Shown piece by piece: positions 32,701 through 42,508 of a stretch of DNA of 46,528 nucleotides (positions within the stretch are counted from its first letter, which is position 1; every line of letters starts with the position of its first letter). The stretch spans positions 1-46,528 of the forward strand of contig RPFO01000477.1 in the NCBI GenBank assembly GCA_009746045.1, given 5' to 3'. Below the pieces are notes generated by a model. The model worked only from the letters and a program-made list of their open reading frames with translations, made no database searches and was not told the origin of the DNA. Position numbers and translations under genes: made by a program. The DNA comes from Mesostigma viride (Eukaryota; Streptophyta; Mesostigmatophyceae; Mesostigmatales; Mesostigmataceae).

Positions 32701-34084
32701 CCATGGAGGCAAGGCGAGCGGTGAACGACCCGTCCAGCTATCCCTCGTCACCGCGCTACTGGGCGACGTCACCCAGCTCGCAGCCACCACATCAGGATGA
32801 CACACGATCGCAGGGGAAGCAGCAACAGCATCCGCAGCAGCAACCGGCCACATATCGGCTGAGGCGAGATCTCGAGTGGCTCAGGGTCCACCGCGAAGAA
32901 ACCGCGGCGGCACGGTCCCCACCCCCGCGCCACGGCAGGTCCGACTCGTCCCGTCAACAAGATGCCGATGCTGCTGGCAGACAGCCTGCCCGTGGCAGTG
33001 ACGGTGGCAGCATTAGCGTGACTGCTCCATCCGCTAGCACCGGCGCTCCATCTATCCGCGTGAGCAACAACACCCGAGCTCCATCAGCGCTTGCGACGAG
33101 GTCCTCCCCGCCCGTCAAGCAGGCAGCTGCAACATCGCGGTCACCCAGCCACAGGCATGGGCGGTCCTCATCGGCCACACATGCACGTTCCTCGTCACCC
33201 GGGCGGAGGGACTCCTCCATCGCGCAGGCATCCACCGTCAAAGGAGTGCCCCTGGAATCCGAGCGCAGGGCCGCGGTTACGCCGTCGCCCAGCCGAGGCT
33301 TGGGCCAGGGGCAGGAGCTGTATGGAGCGGGATACCCTCCAGTTCAAGGGACGGGATATCCTTTAGAGCAAGGGAGCATTGTTGCAAGTGCCACCTTTGG
33401 TGGTGGTTTGGAGAGGTCCGCCTGGGATGGGCCGGGTCCCTATCATGGTCAGGGCGGGTATGTAGGCTCATGGGAGGGGGTGGTGAACCCGTTGGGTCCG
33501 GGCCCAACCCTGGCAGATGAACGAGTGGCTGAGAAGCTGCGGCAGGCCATGGCAGCGCGGCTCGGGCAGGGAGGAAGGGGAGGGGGAGGGGTCCCAGGCC
33601 GGTCAGTCCCCCCCACAGAAGTGTGGGATGAGCGGCACGTTTCGGCCATGTATGCGGCGGCTGGTGGGGGGGGAGTGTGACCGACTCTAGGGCGCCAGCA
33701 AAGCGGCAGGAGGGGGGCACGGGGCCGAACGTTTCAGCAAGGGGAGCTTTGGTGACGGGTGCGGATGCTAGTGGTGGCATCGGGGAGGATTATGGGGATG
33801 GGGAAGGGCCGATGTCGCCCACGCGACTGAACGCGGCATCCCGTGTGGCATCGTTTCCTTTTGGTGTTGGTGGTACATTTGCAGTGCCAGGGGGTAGCAC
33901 ACACCAGGGGATGGCATCGAGTGGCACGACAAGTGTCCAAGGTCGTGGGTCAGTGGGGGTGTCTCCGGTGGCGATGCCGAGCCACTACCAGCCATTGTAC
34001 TCCACGCCCAAGAAGCAAGGGGTGGTGGATCCGGAGACCAGTCTGGCGCTGGAGGAGATTCGGAACCGGTGGAGGATCGGCTGA
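29736..34084 (+). CDS. Exon 14: last repeat and disordered C-terminus, with a G-run frameshift
   Basis: The exon follows CGCTTCAG in phase 0 and opens with AAARRVMLLERAWAALHDNQ, the last Sfi1-like unit. About 1,400 disordered residues follow, rich in Gly, Ser, Ala, Arg and acidic residues, with a repeated 'REDS/EESS' acidic-Ser pattern near 30,720-30,860 and His/Ser-rich repeats near 32,130-32,250. The frame stops at 33678-33680, right after a G8 run (33666-33673). One more G leads into a second open stretch (33677-34084) of the same composition that ends SHYQPLYSTPKKQG, ALEEIRNRWRIG. I take the whole as one exon with an assembly or real one-base deletion. Confidence 0.72.
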
Positions 34085-34923
34085 GCCATGGCACCCCGCT
34101 TTCATTTGAGCTGTGCTCGCGAGTTGCAGCTGTGCTTTTGAGGCTTATAGTAGTATATTGTTGCCTTAATTGATACTTCAGTGTGGTGCTTGTGTGCTAA
34201 GTGCTTGAGCTTGTGTTTGTCCCGACAAGACATCTGGTGCATGGTTCAATGTTCAGGTGTTGCATTTTTTATTGGTTTCCCGAGGTATTGTCCTAAAGGT
34301 ATTCTAGTAATGCTACATGGGTACTCACCCATGACCCATTAGTAGTGTAGAGATTAGAGACAAGCTTTCTTTGTCTAATTGACCAATCCAATAATTGACT
34401 GTCCATTTATAATTCTGTTTTAGAGTTTTGGCTGTGAATTTGTTGTTTTATTGTTGATTGTTGGTTGTCTCGCTGATGCTCTGGTGCCCCAAATGGGGAG
34501 TATCCAGCCATGTTTGAGCCAAGCCCCATCGGGGCCCTGCCTGAAATGTGCTTGACAGGAAGTGCGTCCTTTGTGGAACGCGTATGACGTGGCTAGATCT
34601 CGTGCTTGCGCGCAACATGCATGCAATCACCATGCCCCCCTCTGGATTGTTTTCCTTATTTCTAGGTTTGTTTCAAGACTTTTACCGGGTGTCTAAATTC
34701 TTCCTGCTATTTATTTCAGGCATCCCTCAAAACTCATGGGATGGCAGACCGTTGTCGTACTCAGTCTTACATATTCATCTTAAACTTGAAGCCAACAATT
34801 GGTGTGAGCAACCGCCCGCAGCACCTCGATCTATGGAATTGCAATGCATTTTTGGCTTGCGTGTGCATGTCAAGAGCACTAGCTAGTAACGTTTTTTCTT
34901 CCATGTGGGTCGATCCCTTGATC
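34085..34923. other. 3' flank of the large gene
   Basis: AT-rich. The 3' UTR should start here, but I found no TGTAA, the usual green-algal poly(A) signal, in the first 400 bases, so the transcript end is not placed. No gene seen. Confidence 0.5.
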
Positions 34924-35047
34924 AAGGAGACAACCAGCGCGCACGCCAGACATCGGGAGAATCCGGACCATGGTACCTCGAGCCTGCCGTTATCTTGTCC
35001 CTGTTTTTGAGTCGTTCAGGATGATGAATATGAATGGAGATGGAAAT
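34924..35047 (+). repeat. Dispersed repeat, copy B (interrupted by the LTR)
   Basis: Homologous to 6252-6387: GGAGACAA, TCCGGACCA, GAGCCTGC and GAGTCGTTCAGGATGATG occur in the same order. The homology runs up to GATGGAAAT at 35047 and the LTR begins at the next base, showing that retroelement copy 2 landed in an existing repeat. Confidence 0.6.
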
Positions 35048-35618
35048 TGTTACGCCGCGGATATCTACCTCCACCTCTACCTCTAATGGGCCTGATACTA
35101 CCTAAACTGGTCAGGCCTCCTCTACTTAACCCTCTGGCGAAAGACGAACGTGACGGAGCTGATCTCAATGCATTAACGTAAGTGTTGCTATAATACGCCA
35201 TACAACCATTTACCAAAACCCGTTTACTCCAGGAATAGAGGAAGGAAACACAACTACACTGCCGTGACCCAAGCCTAAATGTGTCAATTCACTTAACACA
35301 CGCCGAGTAACCACACAAGGAGTGGAACGTGCATAAATGGTCACCAACGGTCCAACAGGCTCGGGCCGACCTGGCCCTCGCCTGCAGAACCACAGAAACA
35401 CAGGCAGGTGCACAGATGCACGCCGGTCCACTACATTCTACAAAAGGATAAGGACCACTAATATAGTACGCGGCGCGGCGCCCAAAGGCACCCAATATAC
35501 CACAGTACTGTTACGGGGACAATCATGTCCAACTAGAACTGCACGTAACCTAGGAACAACCGAGGCCAAGGACCTAATTTACGTCCGTAACTACAACGAA
35601 TTGTTACGCGACGTAACA
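35048..35618 (-). repeat. 3' LTR of copy 2
   Basis: 571 bp with TG...CA ends. In element sense it starts with a perfect inverted repeat (TGTTACG-TCG-CGTAACA) and ends GCGGCGTAACA. It is about 98-99% identical to the 5' LTR over the shared part. Confidence 0.95.
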
Positions 35619-35995
35619 CCTCCCCCCCCACAAAAGGTAGGGAGCCCTCTCCCTACGCAGAGAGGAGGGAACCAGAGGGGTAGGAAAATAATCCTAACGC
35701 ACCCAGCACACACCAACACAATCGATAGACCATCCCAGATACAAAGCACCAATAGTTCACACGGTCTCCACCACCACGCCGGGTGGTGTAGGGTTAGCCA
35801 GCACCAAGCCTGGTGGTAGGTTCCCCTAACTGCCTGGAACGGAGTCCTGGCCGGGGGGGACGGCACTGGGCAGGACACACAGAGTAAACACATCAGCGCT
35901 AAGGACCAAGAACAGCCAACCAACTGGCCAGAATATGAGGGCGACTCTACATACCGGAGGGACAACACCCTCAGGTCGGGCCTAAGGCCCTCTAT
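35619..35995 (-). other. Polypurine tract and 3' UTR of copy 2
   Basis: In element sense a purine run (eight G then AGG, 35619-35629) abuts the 3' LTR and would prime plus-strand synthesis. The rest, back to the ORF3 stop, is non-coding and conserved in copy 1. Confidence 0.8.
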
Positions 35996-38301
35996 CTAGT
36001 GGCCATCCGTCTGGTAAGTGCCACGAGAGGCCAGCAGGACCTCCAGGTAGGCCTGGTAGTGAGCCACATCCTCAACATTGTCATGCCTATCTACAGTGAG
36101 GAAAACATCGGCCCACACGCCGTCAGGAAAGAGGCCCAGGAAGGCCCAGTAATACCTATGCTGCGTGAGGACGACCTGGCCACGGGCCCAGTCCAGAAAG
36201 CCACAGGCAAAGAGGCGAAGGAAAGGCTCTACCGCGATCAGGCAAAGGGCCCGCAGGAGGAGGCAATGATACCGAATCCGAGGGCGCAGACCCGTCGGGA
36301 AGAACAGGTCCACCAGGGGCTCCACGTTGGACGGCCACAACCGGATGTGCCGAATCTCGCGGGAGCGCCACCGACGAACACACTGTCGCGACCCGAATGT
36401 CTCTAGGTAGTCGCTGGCACGAGGAGGAGGGTGACCGCGGGAGTCTAGACCCTGGCCCGGGATAGGCCGGGCGGCGGGCATCCCACTCAAGGATGGGCTG
36501 GAGGACCGTAGTGTACGCCGCACCCGGCACCGCAGGAAACTCTACTGTAAGGGCATCCGAAGCCATAATGCCCAGAGGGGGAGGGTAAGCCCACTGAAAC
36601 CCACCGTAGGTGTCCAAGTCGTTGTGGCGCCTCGCCCAGCGATACAGGACGCGCCGGACCAGGATCTCACCCTCGAACACCGGATCAGCTAAAATAACCA
36701 TGTCGAACGGAGGCCGATCAGTCTCAATGGGTAGGCCACGATCCCGGGGCGCCCGACACACCTGGGAGAACCCATAGGACATGGGAGAGATGGCAAGCTC
36801 AGCAGAGGCGCGCGGCAGGTCACACTGTCGGCAGGCGAGTGCGGACATACCATACCCCGGAATGGGCGTCACGCGACTCCGGCGTCGCGTGCACCACAGA
36901 AGGAGCCCTGTCCCGATCACCCTGGGACAACTCCCTGAGGGAATCGGCAGCGCGGGTGGCGCGAGGATCCTGACCGGTGGACCGAACAACCGCGGCCAAG
37001 ACCGCGAGGCCGAAGGAGGAGGGACCGGAGCAGGGGCTGACGCAGGGGCAGGAGCCGACACCGACGCAGGGGGCACTGGTAAAACAGGAGGTCGCGCCGG
37101 ACCTGAAGCCAGAGAGGGCCGTGACGGACCCACCAACGACGCAGGCGCGCCGGTCTCCGTTGCCGGTGCACCCTCAGGCCACATGTTGAAAATGGGGCCC
37201 GTAGGGACAGGCAGTCCTGCATAAGATTGACTACCATCCAGGCCCCAGTCAGGAACCGGAATCCTCTGCGGAGGACCACCCTCCCAAAGTCTGGGAAGCC
37301 GCTAGTATCGCCAAAGAAACCCCGCGACGTCTGCGCCTGAGCGGGAGGAGGCTCGGAAGCAGCGACGGAGGGCGAGCTAACAGGGGCAGGAGACTCCCGC
37401 GTAGGCGCAGGTAGAGCGGTGACAGGCGCAGAGGCAGCAGGAGTCGCAGGAGCCGCCGGAACCACAGCGACCGCGGGCGCAGGCGGGGGCGCGGGCGAAG
37501 CCGTAGTCGCCGGGGCGACAGAAGGGGTAGGGGGCGCGGATCCAGCCGGCGTGGCCGGGACCTGCGCCTGGGCCGCAAGGAAGGCCCCAAACGCCGTGGT
37601 CAAAGACTGGATCTGAGCCTGCATAGCCGAGACCGTCGCCGAAAGAGGATCAGGCAAACCCGAAGGGGTAGGCTCCACTGCGACATCCCGGGTCGACCGA
37701 GGGGACGACGGGACCGGAGAGGGAGGACAGACACCGAGGAGGCGGACGCAGCGCTCGAGGCAGAATAATCTGGAGTATAATGTACCTCAGCTGGGGCGCC
37801 CGAAGGGGTAGGACCACTAACCGCTAGTCCCGCCGACTGATCAGCTATCTCCATGAACTCTACGGCCCGTAAAAGGTCGCAGGGGTTCTCGTCTACCTCA
37901 GCATCACCCTCAGCTGGAAGCCACGGGAACACCTCCCGTAGGCAGGTACGGCCCACAGGAGTGGAGAGGTAGGAGAACACACGGCAACACCGGAGAACCG
38001 CATCTATCTGCCCCAAGGCGGGACAGCTGGAACCACACCCCAACAAACAGTGTCCGGCATCATCGAAACCGTGCAGGACAAGCTGGTGCGGCTCATCAGG
38101 GGAAGGACCATACCACGTGACCCCGAAGAGGGCCGCCCTGACTAAGCTCGCATGTTGGGCCTGAAGGGCCGGCTGCACAACGCCACCCCGGTAACATGAT
38201 CGCGACACCCAACGGCCCGGAAGGGCCTCGAAATACAGCTCAGGGTCCGGTAGGGGCAGGGACGGCAGCGGGCTCTCAGCCGGAGGGGTAGGCTCGGTCA
38301 T
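35996..38301 (-). pseudogene. ORF3 of copy 2: conserved downstream ORF of unknown function, frameshifted
   Basis: I start at the ATG at 38301 (MTEPTPPAESPLPSLPLP), just after the integrase stop. About 768 codons can be followed through four frame segments (38301 to about 37600, 37678 to 36917, 37184 to about 36430, 36523-35996). N-terminal part: a Cys-rich region (HCLLGCGSSCPALGQID, LRCCRVFSYL) and FPWLPAEGDAEVDENPCD. Middle: a Pro/Ala-rich tract with SAMQAQIQSLTTAFGAF. C-terminal part: ACRQCDLP, ILVRRVLYRWARRHNDLDTY, QWAYPPPLGIMAS and LTQHRYYWAFLGLFPDGVW. I see no signal peptide or membrane segment, so an envelope protein is not supported. Codons are GC-rich, unlike gag and pol. The same ORF occurs in copy 1, so it belongs to the family. 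No recognised homologue. Confidence 0.7.
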
Positions 38302-38377
38302 GACGGCTGCGGAGGGGAGGGGACAACCAACCACCCGTCGACAGCAGACATAACATAAGAGAGGAGAAGGCCTACGA

Positions 38378-39904
38378 CTAGAGCTTGTGCAGGGTTTTAT
38401 ATTCCTGCAGCAGGCGACTACACCCATCTAGCTCACTCTCCGTATACCAAACCTTATCTACTTCACTACGAGCATACATCCACTTCACTTTATACTGACG
38501 CTGGGTACCGCGGCCCTTTTTGATATCTCGATGGGCCACGATGCTTTCTACTTCGTCTTCTACTTCCCCAGTGTCAGGATTATGCTCTAAAGGGGCAGGC
38601 GCTAACTCCCTGCCAGCGAACGTACTAGGGTGGTACAGTTTAAGCTGGCTCCTATGGAAGGTGTTTGAATGCGTTTGCCAAGAGGTAGGGATATCGACCT
38701 TATACAAGAAATTTCCTACCCTAGACAACACATGGAAGGGTCCTAAGAAGGCAGGCCTAAGTTTGACCTTCAGTTCTGCTTCAAACTTATGAGCAAAACG
38801 GCCAACACGGGGGCCTTCTACTAATACTAGATCTCCTACTTCTATCTCAGGTGCTCGTCTATCTAAGGAGGCACGCAACCTAGCAAGGTACTTAGCCTGA
38901 GCTTTTTGATACCCTGAGATCGCGTGGTCATGAGCAGTTTTCATTCTATCTAGTAAGGACTGTACACCTTCTACAGTATCTCGGGACACATCATCCTTGT
39001 CCCGTAGAGGACTAGCTAAGAGAGAGGTAGGGGTAAGGGGCTGTCTCCCAGTATCTAAGAAGAAGGGCGTATATCCATGCGCAGCTTGGGGACAATTGTT
39101 GAGGGAGAACTCTACCAAACATAAATAATCCTCCCAATCACTACCCGAGCCATTAACATAGTGCCTAAGCGCTTCTTCTACTACTCTATTAAGACGCTCT
39201 ACTAAATGAGAGGAGGAGGAGTGGTAGGCAGTACCGTAGGTAACCTTGGTACCGATGGCAGCGAAAAACTGCTGCCAAAAATCTGAGGTAAATAATTTAT
39301 CCTTATCACTAATAAACTGCCTACTCAATCCATGATATCTATATACATTATTGAGGTATAGGCGTGCGCAATCACGTGCGGTGAGTTCTAAAGGACACGG
39401 CACAAGATGGCACATACGAGTAAAACGATCTATGAACACAAGGATTTGGGCATTGCCCCTATCATTCTTTCTAAAAGGTCCTACAAAATCCATCATGATA
39501 GAATCCCAAGGCATGATAGGGTCAGGCAAGGTCCTAGGTTCTGCTATCTGTCCTACATTATTGGGTTTCATTTCCTGGCAAGATTGACAAGTTCTAACAT
39601 ACTCATCCACATCCTTATAAAGGGAAGGCCAGTAATAAGAGCGGGCTACTAGGTCCCGTACCCGTTTACCACCCTGGTGAGCAGCTAAGTCATGCAACTC
39701 AAAGAGCAAGGAGGAGCGACAGATAGGAGGGACATACAGGCGCCATTGAGGGGGAGAATCTGCTATCTGCACATATAAAAACCCACCTACAAATTTACAA
39801 GGGTGCTTGCCTAATTGTTGGGGATGTGCAGCAATGGCAGCTAATGCTTCCGGCTCAGTGGCCGTAAATCTACTAATAAGGCGTTCAAGATCAGAGGTAG
39901 GCAT
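38378..39904 (-). CDS. Integrase with chromodomain
   Basis: Inserts the cDNA into the genome. The ATG at 39904 opens MPTSDLERLI; the frame extends about 30 codons further upstream without an ATG. The HHCC zinc finger is H71, H76, C106, C109. The catalytic triad is D139 (SIMMDFVGPF), D200 (FISDKDKLF) and E236 (LVERLNR), with 35 residues between the last two as in retroviral-type integrases. A GPF module (FLGPFHVLSRVGNFLYKV) follows. The C-terminus (about 445-507) looks like a chromodomain, VEDEVESIVAHRDIKKG followed by YKVKWMYARSEVDKVWYTES, which in chromoviruses directs insertion to marked chromatin. It lies in a different frame from the upstream PR-RT ORF. Confidence 0.92.
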   Translation of the reverse strand: MPTSDLERLISRFTATEPEALAAIAAHPQQLGKHPCKFVGGFLYVQIADSPPQWRLYVPPICRSSLLFELHDLAAHQGGKRVRDLVARSYYWPSLYKDVDEYVRTCQSCQEMKPNNVGQIAEPRTLPDPIMPWDSIMMDFVGPFRKNDRGNAQILVFIDRFTRMCHLVPCPLELTARDCARLYLNNVYRYHGLSRQFISDKDKLFTSDFWQQFFAAIGTKVTYGTAYHSSSSHLVERLNRVVEEALRHYVNGSGSDWEDYLCLVEFSLNNCPQAAHGYTPFFLDTGRQPLTPTSLLASPLRDKDDVSRDTVEGVQSLLDRMKTAHDHAISGYQKAQAKYLARLRASLDRRAPEIEVGDLVLVEGPRVGRFAHKFEAELKVKLRPAFLGPFHVLSRVGNFLYKVDIPTSWQTHSNTFHRSQLKLYHPSTFAGRELAPAPLEHNPDTGEVEDEVESIVAHRDIKKGRGTQRQYKVKWMYARSEVDKVWYTESELDGCSRLLQEYKTLHKL

Positions 39905-40013
39905 CGCTACAGAAGTATCCAGAACAGGTTTAAAGAGATCTCCTACCGCCTTGCCGAAGAGAAGGGGAGGTCCTAGGGGACTACGTTTTCATAAGACTTT
40001 CCTGACCTAGTCG

Positions 40014-42446
40014 CTATATGGCTAAGCGGTATAGAAATTTTATTTTTCCCCTCCCCCCCACCGAGGCCACAGGAAGGGCCTCACACGGGAGAGAGAGTCC
40101 TACGTGAGAAAGGAGATCAGGCATGCGAACAGCTGTATGAAAGAGGTAGGCATAGGAATCATCATCAGGTAGTTCACCATAAGGGGTTACACCCATAGTA
40201 GTAGGAACTAGAGTAATATTGAGAACATCAAGGTCCTCGAAGAAGGAATAGTCTGCACGACGAGAGAGTGCATCTGGTACTATGTTATCTACACCCTTGA
40301 CATACTGAAGTTTAAAAGGGGAAAACTGTGCTAAAAATTCCATCCAGCGCGCTTGCCGAGGGGTAAGGTTGGGTTGGGAGAGAAGATGGGTAAGGGGACG
40401 ATGATCCGTTTGGATAACTAACCTATAAGGATCTAGCTCACAGGGTTCATTCAGGCAGACATCAAATTGAGCACCTTTAAGGAAGTGCTGCCACGCGTGG
40501 CAACAATACACCACCGCTAAGAGTTCCTGCTGGTGGACGGGATAGTTACGCTCCGCAGGGAGCATTGTCCTAGAGATATATTCAATTGGCTGTAAGCCCT
40601 GACCCTGATCCTGGAGAAGGACACCACCTATAGCTACTTTACTAGCATCTGTAGCCACAACAAAGGGTTTAGTAGTATCCGGTAGGATGAGTACAGGAGG
40701 GGAAAGGAGTAGGGATTTTAGGCACTGAAAAGCAGACTGACACTCACTACTCCAAACAAAGGGGATATCCTTCTTTAATAAATGATTAATAGGGGCTGCT
40801 ATAGTGGCGAAACGCGGGATAAAACGCCTATAGTAAGAAGCAATTCCTAGGAAACTACGTACACCTTTAACGTCGGTAGGAGTAGGCCATTCCTGAATTG
40901 ACTTAGTTTTATCCGGGTCGGTAGCGACCCCGGCATCTGACAGAACGTGCCCTAAAAATGGGACACTCCTACCCGAACGCACTTTAGCACGGCGCGCCCA
41001 CAAAGAATTTTCAGCCATTATTTCTAATACTTTCTTTAAATCACGTAGGTGCGTTTCAAAATCAGGAGAGTAAATAAGAATATCATCTAAGTAAGCTTGA
41101 GCACAAGAACGGTCATGCTCAGATAAAGAAACAGAGGAGAAGGAGGGATCCTTTAGATCAGAGGACACCTGAGGAAGATGAGAATTTCCCATAACAGGTC
41201 TAAGCACTTCATTCATTAACATTTGAAAAGAGGCAGGCGAGTTACAGAGTCCCATAGCCGCTACTCTAAACTGGTAATGACCAAAAGGGGTAGCAAAGGC
41301 GGTTTTATGGCAATCCTCAGGAGCTATCCGCAACTGCCAAAAACCATCCGCACAATCCAGTACTGTGAAACAAGTGGAACCTTTAACCTTATTAAATATA
41401 TCGTCAATACGAGGTAGAGGGTATTTAGATTTCACAGTAATATCATTCAACTTCCTATAATCAGTAACTAGGCGAAACTTGCCATTTGGCTTAGGAACTA
41501 ACAGGACACCAGCTGAGTAGGGGGAGTTACTAGGCTCTATCAATCCTGCTTCTAATAATGACACTAAAATCTGTTTTAGTTCCTTTAACTCGGTAGGGCC
41601 CATTCTATACATCGGAGAGTGCGTAGGAACTGCACCGTCCTTGATAACTACACGGTGTAAAACAGAACGAGGAGGAGGATAAGAAGGAGTCTTTTCTTCA
41701 AATACTTTTGAGGAATCTATCACAGCCATGTATCTTACTATTTCATTTTCAGTAAATCCTACTCCTATTGTATCCACTGTATTTACATCTATATCCACAC
41801 TATTGTTAGTGATAGGTATCTGTTGTACTTCTAACTGAAGGAACATACATAATAGGTATCCATTTTGCTTTAATTCAGAACGTAATTCGTCATTTGACAT
41901 TATTACTTCAGGTATAGGTCTTACAGGAGGATCAACAGGTGTAGGAGGAGTAATATCTACCAAGGATAAATTTTCCAATCTATAATGACGTTCAGGTACC
42001 CAGTAAGAGCTATCTGGAAACCAAATGACCATGGTATCATAATTAATAGTAATCTTATTATCCTGGTGCCAATCTAATCCTAGTAATACATCAGCGGTAG
42101 TGATAGGGCCTATAGTGGCCGTCAGGTTGACAGTACGTCCTTGTATAACCATGGGAAGGGACACCGTACCCGGGGAATGACTGGTGCGACCATCAGCATA
42201 ATGAACAGTAACGGGTTTGGTGTGAGGGGTAGGGACTAGTCCTAAACGTCTAACTAGGGCCTCGCTCACAAAGGAGCTAGCCGCACCGCTATCTACCAAC
42301 ACAGAGACATTCAAGAGTTCATCAGCATGCAAGAAGGGGTCTACAACAGTGTGAGGGACGGTTAAACCACCATTCAAGAACATAAGAGGACGCACACGTA
42401 GTGGTAGGGATGATTCAGCTCCTACAGAGGTTATAAAAACAGGCAA
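40014..42446 (-). CDS. Protease, reverse transcriptase, RNase H (pol part 1)
   Basis: There is no ATG at its 5' end: the frame opens through a TTG and continues upstream into the end of gag in the -1 frame, so it is probably made as a Gag-Pol fusion. Domains: aspartic protease with VLVDSGAASSFV (D52-S-G); RT with LVPKPNGKFRLVTDYRKLND, then AYLDDILIYS (catalytic Asp pair near 454-455); RNase H with VVATDASK (D about 599) and QTDHRPLTH (D about 680). The ORF ends soon after a G7 run (sense TGGGGGGGAGGGG, at 40052-40064), where copy 1 has G8. The integrase follows in another frame with stops between. Confidence 0.93.
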   Translation of the reverse strand: MPVFITSVGAESSLPLRVRPLMFLNGGLTVPHTVVDPFLHADELLNVSVLVDSGAASSFVSEALVRRLGLVPTPHTKPVTVHYADGRTSHSPGTVSLPMVIQGRTVNLTATIGPITTADVLLGLDWHQDNKITINYDTMVIWFPDSSYWVPERHYRLENLSLVDITPPTPVDPPVRPIPEVIMSNDELRSELKQNGYLLCMFLQLEVQQIPITNNSVDIDVNTVDTIGVGFTENEIVRYMAVIDSSKVFEEKTPSYPPPRSVLHRVVIKDGAVPTHSPMYRMGPTELKELKQILVSLLEAGLIEPSNSPYSAGVLLVPKPNGKFRLVTDYRKLNDITVKSKYPLPRIDDIFNKVKGSTCFTVLDCADGFWQLRIAPEDCHKTAFATPFGHYQFRVAAMGLCNSPASFQMLMNEVLRPVMGNSHLPQVSSDLKDPSFSSVSLSEHDRSCAQAYLDDILIYSPDFETHLRDLKKVLEIMAENSLWARRAKVRSGRSVPFLGHVLSDAGVATDPDKTKSIQEWPTPTDVKGVRSFLGIASYYRRFIPRFATIAAPINHLLKKDIPFVWSSECQSAFQCLKSLLLSPPVLILPDTTKPFVVATDASKVAIGGVLLQDQGQGLQPIEYISRTMLPAERNYPVHQQELLAVVYCCHAWQHFLKGAQFDVCLNEPCELDPYRLVIQTDHRPLTHLLSQPNLTPRQARWMEFLAQFSPFKLQYVKGVDNIVPDALSRRADYSFFEDLDVLNITLVPTTMGVTPYGELPDDDSYAYLFHTAVRMPDLLSHVGLSLPCEALPVASVGGRGKIKFLYRLAI

Positions 42447-42508
42447 GCAAAAATTAATATCTGGGGTACTATCTAAGGACCTGTCCAGGTTACCCCCGGC
42501 TGACAGGC

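Larger units (their letters stand above)
10645..34084 (+). other. Whole gene model: Sfi1-like centrin-binding repeat protein, 14 exons
   Basis: I joined 14 ORF segments at GT-AG boundaries whose phases agree at every junction. Exons: 10645-14653, 15540-16121, 16544-16807, 17356-17456, 18814-19074, 19862-19950, 20342-21871, 22916-23358, 24379-24712, 25509-25706, 26311-26448, 28841-28946, 29285-29575 (donor uncertain), 29736-34084. Donor phases in order are 1,1,1,0,0,2,2,1,2,2,2,0,0. With one G added at 33666-33673 the total is 12,696 nt, about 4,231 residues. Exons 2-14 carry spaced helical repeats of Sfi1 type (for example AFRVWQHK, AFKAWNGY, AVRAFQRWAD). Sfi1 proteins form long helices that bind centrin at centrosomes and basal bodies, so a basal-body role in a flagellate alga is a reasonable inference. 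The N- and C-termini look disordered. Confidence 0.7.

Noticed and set aside
33677-34084. Separate small gene after the large exon
   Set aside because: No ATG (opens with GTG), same composition as the preceding exon, and one G in a homopolymer joins them. A 35-bp intron would also fit in phase but is too short.
35210-35968. ORFs inside the LTR and 3' UTR of copy 2
   Set aside because: Not conserved in frame in copy 1, and they overlap LTR and polypurine tract functions.
35996-38301. ORF3 as an envelope protein
   Set aside because: No signal peptide, transmembrane segment or furin-like site is visible in any segment.
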